From assembly GCF_000024925.1 (NCBI RefSeq), contig NC_013521.1:1-64000 (forward strand): DNA of 64,000 bases. The letters run 5' to 3'. Of this stretch, positions 46,541 through 57,805 are shown piece by piece. Below the pieces are notes generated by a model that had not been told where the DNA came from, searched no databases, and was given only the letters and a program-made list of their open reading frames with translations. The stretch's first letter is position 1. Every line of letters begins with the position of its first letter. The stretch comes from Sanguibacter keddieii DSM 10542. Its GTDB lineage: Bacteria; Actinomycetota; Actinomycetes; Actinomycetales; Cellulomonadaceae. A program made the translations under genes and the position numbers.

Positions 46541-46634
46541 ACGTCCCCGACGTCCCCACGGTCAGATGACAGAGCGGGGAGGGTCCACGCACGTGGTGCG
46601 CACCGAGTGCGCCCCCGACCCCCAGGAGCTCGTC

Positions 46635-49591
<2,957 letters not shown>

Positions 49592-49595
<4 letters not shown>

Positions 49596-49669
49596 GCACC
49601 CGGCGTCTGGCGACCGCCCACCTGACCGCACGCCCGACCACCCGCACGGCAGACGAGGACGACGCATGA
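49592..49669 (+). CDS. 25-residue ORF bridging gcvP and gcvT
   Basis: An [20 protein letters not shown] plus eight further residues starts in the gcvP stop (ATGA) and ends in the gcvT start (ATGA). Both junctions are exact four-base overlaps, so ribosomes could pass from gcvP to gcvT through it. The peptide has no recognisable domain. It may serve purely as a translational coupler, or be chance. Confidence 0.4.
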
Positions 49670-50811
49670 GCACCGCACGCTCCACCCCACTGCACGACGA
49701 GCACCTGGCGCTCGGTGCCTCGATGACGGAGTTCGGCGGCTGGATGATGCCGCTGCGCTACGGCTCCGACATCGCCGAGCACACCGCGGTGCGCTCGGCC
49801 GCCGGGCTGTTCGACCTGTCCCACATGGGCGAGATCGAGGTGTCAGGACCGGGCGCCGGTGCGGCGCTCGACCACGCCCTCGTCGGGTGGCTCAGCACCC
49901 TCGAGGTCGGGCGTGCCCGCTACTCGATGATCGCCCAGGAGGACGGCGCAGTGGTCGACGACCTCGTCGTCTACCGCACGGCGGACGAGACCTTCCTCGT
50001 GGTGGCCAACGCCGGCAACGCCGAGGTGGTGCTCGCCGCGCTCGAGGAGCGGGTGGTGGGCTTCGACGCCCAGGTCACCTTCACCTCGCCCGAGGTCGCC
50101 CTGGTCGCGGTCCAGGGGCCGCGCGCCGCCGAGATCCTGCTGTCGCTCACCGCCGCCGAGCACCAGGACGCCGTGTCGTCGCTCAAGTACTACGCGATCA
50201 CCCCGGCGACGGTGGCCGGTACCGACCTGCTGGTCGCGCGGACCGGCTACACCGGGGAGGACGGCTTCGAGCTCTTCGTCGAGAACGGTGCCGCCGTCGC
50301 GCTCTGGCGCGCGCTGCTCGTCGCCGGCGAGCCGCTCGGGCTCGTCCCGGCCGGCCTCTCCGCCCGCGACAGCCTGCGGCTCGAGGCCGGCATGCCGCTC
50401 TACGGGCACGAGCTCGACCTCACGACCACGCCCTTCGAGGCAGGTCTGGGACGTGTCGTCCGGCTCGACAAGACCGACGCCGACGGCGCTCCGGTCGACT
50501 TCGTGGGACGTGCGGCCCTCGAGGCGCGCAAGTCCTCGGAGCCCGCACGCGTCCTCGTCGGGCTCAAGGCGCTCGGCCGTCGGCCGGCCCGCGCCGGGTA
50601 CCCGGTGGTGGTCGACGCCTCGAAGCTGGACCTCGTCATCGGCACCGTGACCTCCGGTGCCCCGTCGCCGACGCTCGGCTACCCCGTCGCGCTCGCCTAC
50701 GTCACGCCCGAGTACTCTGCTGCCGGCACCCGCCTGGCGGTCGACGTCCGTGGCCGCGGTGAGGCCGTCGAGGTCGTCGAGACGCCGTTCTACCGCCGCC
50801 CGCGCGGCTGA
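49666..50811 (+). CDS. gcvT: Aminomethyltransferase, glycine cleavage T protein
   Basis: GcvT transfers the methylene group from aminomethyl-lipoyl GcvH to tetrahydrofolate, releasing ammonia. The 381-residue protein has the family starts [11 protein letters not shown] (about 18-28) and [13 protein letters not shown] (about 49-61). [13 protein letters not shown] near 190 contributes to folate binding. A C-terminal barrel with the [11 protein letters not shown] region follows. Its ATG overlaps the preceding mini-ORF stop. gcvH follows after 59 bases. Confidence 0.97.
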   Translation: MSTARSTPLHDEHLALGASMTEFGGWMMPLRYGSDIAEHTAVRSAAGLFDLSHMGEIEVSGPGAGAALDHALVGWLSTLEVGRARYSMIAQEDGAVVDDLVVYRTADETFLVVANAGNAEVVLAALEERVVGFDAQVTFTSPEVALVAVQGPRAAEILLSLTAAEHQDAVSSLKYYAITPATVAGTDLLVARTGYTGEDGFELFVENGAAVALWRALLVAGEPLGLVPAGLSARDSLRLEAGMPLYGHELDLTTTPFEAGLGRVVRLDKTDADGAPVDFVGRAALEARKSSEPARVLVGLKALGRRPARAGYPVVVDASKLDLVIGTVTSGAPSPTLGYPVALAYVTPEYSAAGTRLAVDVRGRGEAVEVVETPFYRRPRG

Positions 50812-50870
50812 CCGCCCGCAGCCCCCACCCCTCCAGCCCCCGTCCCCGCACCGAACCCCAGGAGCACACC

Positions 50871-51242
50871 GTGTCGAACATCCCCGCAGACCTCACCTAC
50901 ACCGCCGAGCACGAGTGGCTGACCTCGGACAGCCCGGCGACCGTCGGCATCACCTGGAACGCCCAGGACGCGCTCGGCGACATCGTCTACCTCGAGCTCC
51001 CGGCCGTCGGAACCCAGATCGAGGCCGGCTCCGTGGTCGGCGAGGTCGAGTCGACCAAGTCGGTGTCCGAGCTGTTCTCGCCGGTGAGCGGCACCGTCGT
51101 CGAGGTCAACGACGAGGCTGTCGCGAACCCGGAGATCGTGAACTCCGACCCGTATGGTGCAGGATGGCTCGTGAAGGTCGAGGTCACCTCGACCGGGCCC
51201 GTCCTCACCGCCGAGGAGTACGCCGCGCAGGTCGGTTCGTAG
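50871..51242 (+). CDS. gcvH: Glycine cleavage system H protein
   Basis: GcvH carries the lipoyl group that shuttles the aminomethyl intermediate between P, T and L proteins. The 123-residue protein has the lipoylation site Lys63 in [16 protein letters not shown] and the usual YTAEHEWL N-terminus and [14 protein letters not shown]-terminal segments. The start is GTG 50871 after AGGAGCACACC. gcvL/lpd is not in the window. Confidence 0.97.
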   Translation: MSNIPADLTYTAEHEWLTSDSPATVGITWNAQDALGDIVYLELPAVGTQIEAGSVVGEVESTKSVSELFSPVSGTVVEVNDEAVANPEIVNSDPYGAGWLVKVEVTSTGPVLTAEEYAAQVGS

Positions 51243-51598
51243 TCGTCTGGCAGCAACCTGCCACATGTGGGGGCTTGTCGGTTCGGTGGATGATGTGTTG
51301 GATGACCTCTAGGAGTGGATGAATTCTGCACCACACCGTGACATGTGATACTCATCACACACGCGGTTCGGTGGTGGGGGTACTGAACGGCCGGGAACGT
51401 TCGATGTGGTAGATCACAGCATCGGACGACCCGACGGACAGATCCGCGTCCAGTCGGTGTCGTTGCGGCTCGTGAGAGTCGCAGGGTGGGAGGGGGCGTC
51501 CACATGTCACGCGACGTTCTTCTCGCCTCGACCAGAAGTCGAAGTACCCGGACGCAAGGACCAGAGACGCTGGACCGCCGGGAAATGTTGGAGGAAGA
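51243..51598. other. 356-bp intergenic region upstream of the LuxR-type gene
   Basis: No gene is supported here. The region contains a short GGCAG-CAAC-CTGCC hairpin near 51248-51261 that may end the gcv operon, the CRP-like palindrome at 51344-51359, and a long leader before ATG 51599 (GGAGGAA ribosome site). A frame from 51406 reads into the LuxR gene out of phase and looks spurious. Confidence 0.5.
51344..51359. promoter_or_regulatory. CRP/FNR-type palindrome
   Basis: TGTGATACTCATCACA matches the TGTGA-N6-TCACA pattern of CRP-family sites exactly and is symmetrical to TGTGAT/ATCACA. It lies 240 bases before the LuxR-type gene and 102 bases after gcvH. Confidence 0.65.
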
Positions 51599-51952
51599 AT
51601 GACGACGACGGAGATCTCGGGATCCGCCAGGCCTACGACCGGCTCGCTCACGCGACGTGAGCGTGTGGTGCTCTCCAACCTCACCGAAGAAGTGACCCTC
51701 GAGCAGATCGCCTCGAAGCTCTACGTCACGCGCAACACCGTGAAGTCCCAGGTGCGCAGCGTGTACCGCAAGCTCGGTGTCTCGACCCGCGCCGAAGCGG
51801 TCGAGTGGGCTCGCGCCGCAGGTCTGTACACCGACGAAGGCTGCCCCGGTGCGCCCCTCGGGGCGCGCCGCGCCCTGACTCGAGCAGCACGCCTGCGGCC
51901 GGTGCGTCATCGGCCGTTACCCGGCGTTACCCGCCGGACACGGAAGACCTGA
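51599..51952 (+). CDS. Single-domain LuxR-type HTH regulator
   Basis: The 117-residue protein consists mainly of one LuxR/GerE helix-turn-helix at about 17-75 (LTRRERVVLSNLTEEVTLEQIA then YVTRNTVKSQVRSVYRKLGV), with no receiver or ligand domain, and an Arg-rich tail. The ATG has a good GGAGG ribosome site. Orphan HTH-only LuxR proteins can bind DNA constitutively. The long leader with a CRP-like site suggests control by a nucleotide-responsive regulator; that is inference. Confidence 0.85.
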   Translation: MTTTEISGSARPTTGSLTRRERVVLSNLTEEVTLEQIASKLYVTRNTVKSQVRSVYRKLGVSTRAEAVEWARAAGLYTDEGCPGAPLGARRALTRAARLRPVRHRPLPGVTRRTRKT

Positions 51953-51965
51953 GAAACTGGTCTGC

Positions 51966-52403
51966 ATGCAGACCCCCGTCCTCGTCGTCGCCGCAGTGAT
52001 CGTCGACGACCTCGCGCGCCCGACGGCTTTCCTCGGCGCGCGCCGGTCACGTCCAGCCCACCTCGTGGGCCGCTGGGAGTTCCCCGGCGGCAAGGTCGAC
52101 CCCGGTGAGACCCCCGAGCAGGCGCTGCACCGCGAGATCTGCGAGGAGCTCGGCGTCACCGTCGAGCTGGGTGACGAGGTCGTCGGCCCGGACGCCGGCG
52201 GCTGGACCATCACGGACCGGCACGTCATGCGCCTGTGGTTCGCCCGCGTCGTCGCGGGGGAGCCCGCGCCGCTCGTCGAGCACGACGAGCTGCGGTGGCT
52301 CGCCCCCGCGGAGTTCGACGACGTCCCGTGGCTCGACGGGGACGTCCGTATCGTCGAGCACATCACCGGGTACTTCGACAGCGCCTCCGTCGCGGCCGGC
52401 TGA
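51966..52403 (+). CDS. MutT-like Nudix hydrolase
   Basis: Nudix enzymes hydrolyse nucleoside diphosphate derivatives; MutT-like members remove oxidised dGTP. The 145-residue protein has an intact Nudix box starting GGKVDPGETPEQALHREICEELGV at about residues 41-64, with the required Glu residues of the REICEE core. A preceding WEFPGGK is typical of MutT/NTP-type pyrophosphohydrolases. It starts 13 bases after the LuxR-type gene and may be co-transcribed. Confidence 0.92.
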   Translation: MQTPVLVVAAVIVDDLARPTAFLGARRSRPAHLVGRWEFPGGKVDPGETPEQALHREICEELGVTVELGDEVVGPDAGGWTITDRHVMRLWFARVVAGEPAPLVEHDELRWLAPAEFDDVPWLDGDVRIVEHITGYFDSASVAAG

Positions 52404-52435
52404 GCTGGCTCCTCGCGTCAGGCCGGCCGCCGCGC

Positions 52436-53884
52436 CTACCAGGCGGAGGGCTTGTAGTCCTTGAGGAAGCAGCCGAACACGTCCTCGCCGAGCTCGCCCC
52501 GGACGATCGGGTCGTAGACCCGCGCGGCCCCGTCGACGAGGTCCAGGGGGGCGTGGAAGCCCTCCTCGGCCAGGCGGACCTTGGTGGTGTGCGGACGCTC
52601 GTCCGTGATCCACCCGGTGTCGACGCTCGTCATGAGGATCTGGTCGGACTCGAACATCTCGCGGGCGCTGGTGCGCGTGAGCATGTTGACCGCGGCCTTG
52701 GCCATGTTGGTGTGCGGGTGCCCCGGGCCCTTGTAGCCGCGGGAGAACTGCCCCTCCATCGCCGAGACGTTGACGATGTAGGTGCGGTCGGCGGCGGCCT
52801 GGCGCATGGACTCGCGCAGCCGGCTGATGAGGATGAACGGCGCGGTGCTGTTGCACAGCTGGACCTCGAGGAGCTCGAGGGCGTCGACGTCCTCGACGTT
52901 CTGCACCCAGGAGTTGGTCGAGACGAGGTCGGGGACCAGCCCGCCGGCGTCGATGGCGGTCGCGTTGGCCACGCGCTCCATCGAGGCCGAGCCCGCGGTG
53001 AGCGCCAGCTTGGTGAGGAGGTCTGCCGAGGTGACCGACGCGTGGGCGACGGCCGTGGCCTCGGCGGGCACCGTGCCCTCGAGGGAGGCCGGGTGGGTGT
53101 CGTGGCTGCGACCGAAGGTCAGGGTCTCCGGGAGGTAGCCTGCGGGCAGCTCGGAGTCCTCGGCTGCCGCGAGCGGCGCGTAGGCACCGGGGGAGCGGCG
53201 CACGGTCTGGGCCGCGTTGTTGATGAGGATGTCGAGGGGCCCCTGTGCTGCGACGTCGTCGGCGAGCGCGACCACCTGGGCCGGGTCGCGCAGGTCGATG
53301 CCGATGATCCGGAGCCGGTGGATCCAGTCGGCCGAGTCCTCCATGGCCTTGAACCGGCGGATGGCGTCGTTGGGGAACCGCGTGGTGATGGTGGTGTGCG
53401 CGCCGTCGCGCAGCAGGCGCAGGGCGATGTACATGCCGATCTTGGCGCGTCCACCGGTGAGCAGCGCGCGCTTGCCCGAGAGGTCGGTCCGCGCGTCGCG
53501 GCGCGACCGGTTGAGGGCGGCGCAGTCGGGGCACAGCTGGTGGTAGAACACGTCGACGTCGTGGTACTGCTCCTTGCAGACGTAGCACGCCTGCGACTTG
53601 ATGAGCCGGCCGGCGGAGTGCCCGGTCGCCGCGGGCAGGAGCTCGAGACCCTGCGTCTCGTCGTCGATGCGGGTCGGTGCCCCTGTCGCGGTCGCGGCGA
53701 TGACGGCGTTGTCCGCCGAGCGGATCGCCTCCTTCGCGCTGTCGCGGCGCTGCTTCTTGACCGTCTTGTAGAGACGGGCCGTGGCGCGCTGGAGCGCGAT
53801 CTTGTCGGGGTGCTCCGGCTCGAGCGCGTCGGCGGCCTCGAGCACCCGGATGGCAGCAGCGAGCTCGGCAGGATCGATAGGCAT
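52436..53884 (-). CDS. Zinc-ribbon/SDR fusion protein with atypical active site
   Basis: The 482-residue protein begins with an Ala/Lys-rich helical region (1-90). It continues with a four-cysteine zinc-ribbon (CYVC at 100-103 and CPDC at 118-121) and then a short-chain dehydrogenase/reductase domain from about 135. The cofactor motif is TGGRAKIG (143-150) rather than TGxxxGIG, NNAA lies at 222-225, and the catalytic-Ser region is NVSAMEG (Ser374). The expected YxxxK reads TNMAK, so Thr392 replaces the catalytic Tyr before Lys396. The domain is also long. ATG 53884 was chosen where homologous-looking sequence begins. The biochemical role is unknown. Confidence 0.82.
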   Translation of the reverse strand: MPIDPAELAAAIRVLEAADALEPEHPDKIALQRATARLYKTVKKQRRDSAKEAIRSADNAVIAATATGAPTRIDDETQGLELLPAATGHSAGRLIKSQACYVCKEQYHDVDVFYHQLCPDCAALNRSRRDARTDLSGKRALLTGGRAKIGMYIALRLLRDGAHTTITTRFPNDAIRRFKAMEDSADWIHRLRIIGIDLRDPAQVVALADDVAAQGPLDILINNAAQTVRRSPGAYAPLAAAEDSELPAGYLPETLTFGRSHDTHPASLEGTVPAEATAVAHASVTSADLLTKLALTAGSASMERVANATAIDAGGLVPDLVSTNSWVQNVEDVDALELLEVQLCNSTAPFILISRLRESMRQAAADRTYIVNVSAMEGQFSRGYKGPGHPHTNMAKAAVNMLTRTSAREMFESDQILMTSVDTGWITDERPHTTKVRLAEEGFHAPLDLVDGAARVYDPIVRGELGEDVFGCFLKDYKPSAW

Positions 53885-54025
53885 GTGGACGATTATCCCT
53901 CGGATCGGTGCCGTCTCGGCACTGCCTTGGTCACACGTGCGGGCCGGGCGGAGGGCCTTCACAGTGACCACCCAGGAACGCCGCACCGCACGCCCGTCCC
54001 GTCCCTAGGCTGACCTGCGTCGACG

Positions 54026-55243
54026 GTGCCCGCAGGGGGTGCCGGGTCGTCGTCGGTGCCGACGCGCGACCTGCGACGAGGCGAGGGGGTCGTCGTGGTC
54101 AGGACCAGCAGGGGGAGCTCGGGGCGACGCCATGCCGCCGCCCACCGGGCGGGCAGGGGAGCAGGTCGGGTGCCGCGGGTCGTCGCCCTCGGGGTCGTGG
54201 GCGCCGTGACCTTCGGTGCGACCGCGGTGGCGACCCAGTACGTGCGGCTCGACGGGTCGCTCCAGGGCACGGAGGAGTTCCGGGGGCTCGTGGGACCGCC
54301 GGTCGCGGACCCGACGCCCGTCGACCCGGAGGACCCGGGTGCGGGCCGGGACCGCGACGTGCTGGTCATGGCCATCGACGACAGGTCGGGCGAGAACGCC
54401 GAGCTCGGCGGGTACGTGGACGGGGCTCGCTCCGACACGACGATGCTCGTCCACGTCTCGGCCGACCGCAGGAGGGTCGACGTCGTGTCGATCGCCCGGG
54501 ACACCCGCGCGACGGTCCCCGCCTGCAACCTCACGACGACACCGGGGGAGCGGCTCTCCGCACCGGTCACGGCCAAGTTCAACGCGGCCTTCGCCACGGG
54601 CGCGAGCGCTGCCACGGGTGACCCGGCCACGGACCTGCTGCTCGCAGCCGCCTGCACGATCTACACGGTGCAGGAGATGACCGGGGTGCAGGTGGACGAC
54701 TTCGTGGTGGTGGACTTCGTCGGCTTCCGCGACATGGTCGACGCGGTCGACGGCATCGACGTCTCGGTCCCCGAGGCGGTGGTCCCGCACCGGTACAACA
54801 CGCTCGCCCTCGACGCCGGCCTGCACCACATGGACGGGTGGCTCGCGCTCGAGTACGCACGGGTGCGGTACGGGGTCGGGGACAACTCCGACACCCAGCG
54901 GCAGCCGCGTCAGCAGTCCGTGGTCGCCGCGCTGGCCGAGAAGGTCATGTCACCCCGGGTCCTGAGCGACCCGGTCGCGCTGAGCAGGTTCCTGGGGGCG
55001 TCGACCGCGTCGCTCACGCTCTCTCCCGGTCTCGACTCGATCAAGGAGATCACCGGGCTGGGCTGGAGCATGCGCTCGCTCGACGCGGACGCGATCACCT
55101 TCGCGACGGTCCCCGCGGCTGCCGCCGACGACGGGTACGTCGCGTGGACCCCCGAGGCCGACGAGCTCTGGGAGGCGGTGCGGACAGACCAGCCGATCAC
55201 CGGGATCTCGACGGCGACGCCCTACGCGCAGGCCCGGGGGTGA
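54026..55243 (+). CDS. LytR-CpsA-Psr (LCP) family protein
   Basis: LCP enzymes attach undecaprenyl-linked glycopolymers to peptidoglycan or arabinogalactan-type acceptors. The 405-residue protein has a basic N-terminus and a membrane helix at about 50-68 (VVALGVVGAVTFGATAVA). The extracytoplasmic LCP domain has the conserved Arg/Asp residues ARSDTTMLVH, SIARDTRATVP and YARVRYGVGDNSD, followed by RQPRQQ. The start is uncertain: GTG 54026 gives the longest form, while GTGs near 54083-54095 would shorten the N-terminus. Confidence 0.88.
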   Translation: MPAGGAGSSSVPTRDLRRGEGVVVVRTSRGSSGRRHAAAHRAGRGAGRVPRVVALGVVGAVTFGATAVATQYVRLDGSLQGTEEFRGLVGPPVADPTPVDPEDPGAGRDRDVLVMAIDDRSGENAELGGYVDGARSDTTMLVHVSADRRRVDVVSIARDTRATVPACNLTTTPGERLSAPVTAKFNAAFATGASAATGDPATDLLLAAACTIYTVQEMTGVQVDDFVVVDFVGFRDMVDAVDGIDVSVPEAVVPHRYNTLALDAGLHHMDGWLALEYARVRYGVGDNSDTQRQPRQQSVVAALAEKVMSPRVLSDPVALSRFLGASTASLTLSPGLDSIKEITGLGWSMRSLDADAITFATVPAAAADDGYVAWTPEADELWEAVRTDQPITGISTATPYAQARG

Positions 55244-55286
55244 CCGGGGCCCGCGCGCAGGGCGCGGCTCGTCGGGTGCGGGGGTG

Positions 55287-56102
55287 TCAGCCCTGGGTGT
55301 CGGAGGCGGACGTGCCGTGCTCCGCGTCGCCGTCCTCGGACGGGTGCACCGTCTCGCCGGCGAGCACGAGGTAGAGCTCGCGGCGGGCCTGCTCGAGGGT
55401 GCGCAGCGCCTGGGCGGTCTGAGCCTGCGTGCCGGTGCGGGCGATCTGGTGCGCGGCGCCGCCGAGCGACTCCATCGCCTCACGGAGCGCTCGTGCGGGG
55501 TGGGCGGCCTGGCCGGTGGCCCGGTCCCACGGTGCGACGAGGTCCTCGCGGTGCTGCTCGACGTGGCTGACGCCCTCGGGCGTGAGGCTCGCGAGCTTGC
55601 GCCCGGAGTCGGCCGTGATGACGATGAGGCCCTCGTCCTCGAGGAGGTTGAGCGCCGGGTAGATCGCACCCGGGCTCGGAGACCAGCGGCCGCCGGAGCG
55701 CTCGGTGATCTCCTGGATCAGCTGGTAGCCGTGCATGGGCTGCTCGCTGAGCAGCAGCAGGACCGCGCCGCGGATGTCGCCGCGTCCGGCGCGGGAGCCG
55801 CGCCCTCCGGGGCCGCGGCCTGGGCCGCCCGGACCGCGGCCGTGGCCGCCGCGTCCGCCGGGGCCGCGTCCGCCACGGCCCTCGTCGGAGCCGTCGCCGC
55901 GCGGACCGTCAGGTCCGCCCGGGAAGCCGGAGCCGAACCCGCGGCCGAAGCCGCCGGGCCCGTCGCCTCGCATGGCGCGACCGAAGCCGCCGCGGCGCTC
56001 GCGGTGGCTGTGGTCGTCGGAGTGGTGGTCGCGCTGGGTGCGCGGGTCGTCGTCGGTGGTGGGGCGCTGTCCGCGCCAGGTGCGTGTGGTGTCGGGTCGC
56101 AT
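55287..56102 (-). CDS. PadR-family transcriptional regulator with long Gly/Arg-rich N-terminus
   Basis: The 271-residue protein has about 105 N-terminal residues that are almost entirely Gly, Arg, Pro, Asp and His and surely disordered. The PadR winged helix follows at about 107-185 (GAVLLLLSEQPMHGYQLIQEI and SPGAIYPALNLLEDEGLI), with a helical C-terminal dimerisation region after it. Such Gly-rich tails occur in some actinobacterial PadR proteins. A 25-bp palindrome lies 166 bp upstream of the start and is a likely binding site. Confidence 0.9.
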   Translation of the reverse strand: MRPDTTRTWRGQRPTTDDDPRTQRDHHSDDHSHRERRGGFGRAMRGDGPGGFGRGFGSGFPGGPDGPRGDGSDEGRGGRGPGGRGGHGRGPGGPGRGPGGRGSRAGRGDIRGAVLLLLSEQPMHGYQLIQEITERSGGRWSPSPGAIYPALNLLEDEGLIVITADSGRKLASLTPEGVSHVEQHREDLVAPWDRATGQAAHPARALREAMESLGGAAHQIARTGTQAQTAQALRTLEQARRELYLVLAGETVHPSEDGDAEHGTSASDTQG

Positions 56103-56267
56103 GAGGGTGCTCCTGAAGGGGTTCGACAGATGTGTGGTGGTGGAGAGCCGTCCGGCTCTCGGTGCGGGTCGCGGGCTCGACGGCGACTGCTCTGGGCAGT
56201 GCTGTCGGCGGGCGGTCCGAGACGTCGGGAGCCTGGTCTGAGAGATCTCAGGCTCGACCGATGACTC

Positions 56268-56292
56268 AAAGATATATCGTCGATATATCTTT
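56268..56292. promoter_or_regulatory. 25-bp perfect palindrome, probable PadR operator
   Basis: AAAGATATATCG and CGATATATCTTT flank a single central T. This ATAT-containing dyad is the style of PadR operators and stands out in GC-rich DNA. It lies between padR (start 56102, minus) and the 56337-56714 gene, which is also on the minus strand and points towards it. Confidence 0.8.
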
Positions 56293-56336
56293 CACAAGGC
56301 ACATCTGTGAAGATCAGGTGACGGTCAGGACGGCCC

Positions 56337-56714
56337 TCAGGCGGTGCGGTCCACCCGCGACAGCCGCGCGGCGCGCTGCTCCTCCGCGACGAGGTCCGCC
56401 GTCGAGACCGTGGGGGTCGCGGCCTGCCCCTGGTGAGAGCGCTCCTCGGCAGCCTTCTGCTGCTCCTGGGCGACGGCGGCGGCCGCCATGGCGACCCGGG
56501 CCGCCGCGAGGGTGATGGCCTCCTGGTCCGCGGCGATCTGCTCGTCGCTCACCTCGGCGCCGCCAGCCGCGCTGCTCGCGAGCTTGCTCTGCAGGCGGGC
56601 CAGCTCCTTCACGGCGTTCGCGTACTCGCGCTCGGCCGGCGAGCTGCCCGCCGAGCCCTTCGTGCCCTGGGACTGCTGGTTCGAGGTGACCCCTCGAAGC
56701 TCGATGCCGCTCAC
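56337..56714 (-). CDS. Hypothetical Ala/Gln/Glu-rich coiled-coil protein
   Basis: I do not recognise a family. The 125-residue product starts MSGIELRGVTSNQQ with GTG 56714 behind GGAG. It has a helical, heptad-like centre at about 28-95 (EREYANAVKELARLQSKLA, then Ala-rich AARVAMAAAAVAQEQQ) and a short C-terminal tail. No signal peptide or membrane segment is visible. Codon use is like its neighbours, supporting a real gene. It may be co-transcribed with padR through the palindrome region. Confidence 0.7.
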   Translation of the reverse strand: MSGIELRGVTSNQQSQGTKGSAGSSPAEREYANAVKELARLQSKLASSAAGGAEVSDEQIAADQEAITLAAARVAMAAAAVAQEQQKAAEERSHQGQAATPTVSTADLVAEEQRAARLSRVDRTA

Positions 56715-56823
56715 GGTCTGCTCCTCGCCTGTGGACGCCCGGTGCTCGAGCGTCTCCTCGGGACCCCATCGGCGCCGGGACGTGAGGTGTGAGGGTGCGG
56801 CCGGGAGGGCTGCGTCTCAGCTG

Positions 56824-57708
56824 CTACCAGGCGTCGCTGGGGCGGTGCTGCGCCGGCGGCCGGTCGACGAGGGTGGTGACGTCGTGGGCGAGGTGCGTGC
56901 GGGCGAAGGCCAGCGACGCCGCCACGTCGTCACGACGCTCGGTCGCCGTGCGCGCCTTGCGGGTGCCGATCTCGACGACGACATCACCTTCCCAGCCCGT
57001 CCGTGCCAGGTGCGTGAGCAGCTCCTGGCAGGGCTGCGTGCCACGGCCGGGGACCAGGTGCTCGTCCTTGCCAGAGCCGCTGCCGTCGGTGAGGTGCACG
57101 TGCTTGAGGCGGTCGCCGAAGGTCTTGGCCATCTCCAGGCTGTCCTGGCGTGCCGTCGCGGCGTGCGACAGGTCGAGGGTCACGGCGTCGTAGGAGTGCT
57201 CCGACGGGTCCCAGCCCGGCAGGTACGCACCGTACTCGCGCTTCTTCGACCGCCACGGGTACATGTTCTCGACCGCCACGGTCAGCCCGGACTCCTCGGT
57301 CAGCTGACGGACCTGGTCGACGAACTGCCGCGCGTAGCTGCGCTGCCACGCGAACGGCGGGTGCACCACGACGGTGCTCGCACCGAGCGACTGCGCCATG
57401 TCGACGGCCTTCGCGAGCTTGGGCGCGGGACGGCCGCCCCACACGTTCTGGCTGACGAGGAGCGTCGGGGCGTGGATGCTGCGGATCTCGACGCCGTGCT
57501 GCTGCGCCAGGTGCGCGAGGGCGTTGTCGTCCTGGGTGGCCGAGTCGCCCCACACCATGATCTCGATGCCGTCGTACCCGAGCTCGGCAGCGAGCTCGAA
57601 GGCGTACGCCACCTTGCGCGGGTACACAGACGCGCTCGACAGCGTGACCTTGATCGGCTCCGAGCGGGGGGTGGTGGCAGACGCGTCGTCTGCCGCGGGG
57701 GAGGACAT
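56824..57708 (-). CDS. Sugar phosphate isomerase/epimerase family protein (AP endonuclease 2-like TIM barrel)
   Basis: The 294-residue protein is a xylose-isomerase-like TIM barrel. It shows YDGIEIMVWGD (about 45-55), IHAPTLL, VVVHPPF, VENMYPW with a metal-binding Glu, LDLSHAAT with Asp/His, and HVHLTDGSG near 205. These metal-ligand segments are intact. The group includes hexulose, tagatose and inositol-pathway epimerases; the substrate is not clear. ATG 57708 was chosen over the longer open frame because the family start lies there. It lies upstream of the small coiled-coil gene on the same strand. Confidence 0.85.
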   Translation of the reverse strand: MSSPAADDASATTPRSEPIKVTLSSASVYPRKVAYAFELAAELGYDGIEIMVWGDSATQDDNALAHLAQQHGVEIRSIHAPTLLVSQNVWGGRPAPKLAKAVDMAQSLGASTVVVHPPFAWQRSYARQFVDQVRQLTEESGLTVAVENMYPWRSKKREYGAYLPGWDPSEHSYDAVTLDLSHAATARQDSLEMAKTFGDRLKHVHLTDGSGSGKDEHLVPGRGTQPCQELLTHLARTGWEGDVVVEIGTRKARTATERRDDVAASLAFARTHLAHDVTTLVDRPPAQHRPSDAW

Positions 57709-57751
57709 GCTCCCCACAGTAGTGCGCCATCCTGGACGCGCGACGTGAGCG

Positions 57752-57790
57752 CGGCCCCACCCTGCCCCCCGAGAGGGCAGAGCGGGGCCG
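57752..57790 (-). terminator. Terminator downstream of metE
   Basis: CGGCCCC/GGGGCCG form an outer 7-bp stem, and CTGCCC/GGGCAG an inner stem around a CCCGAGA loop. It lies 16 bases past the metE stop. Confidence 0.7.
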
Positions 57791-57805
57791 TGGTCACCCG
57801 CAGGC

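Noticed and set aside
46239..46634. Coding extension of gcvP upstream of GTG 46635
   Set aside because: The region is the tandem glycine riboswitch; GTG 46635 with AGGAG fits the family start.
51406..51660. An 84-codon ORF upstream of and overlapping the LuxR-type gene
   Set aside because: No ribosome site or recognisable content; it runs out of phase into the HTH gene.
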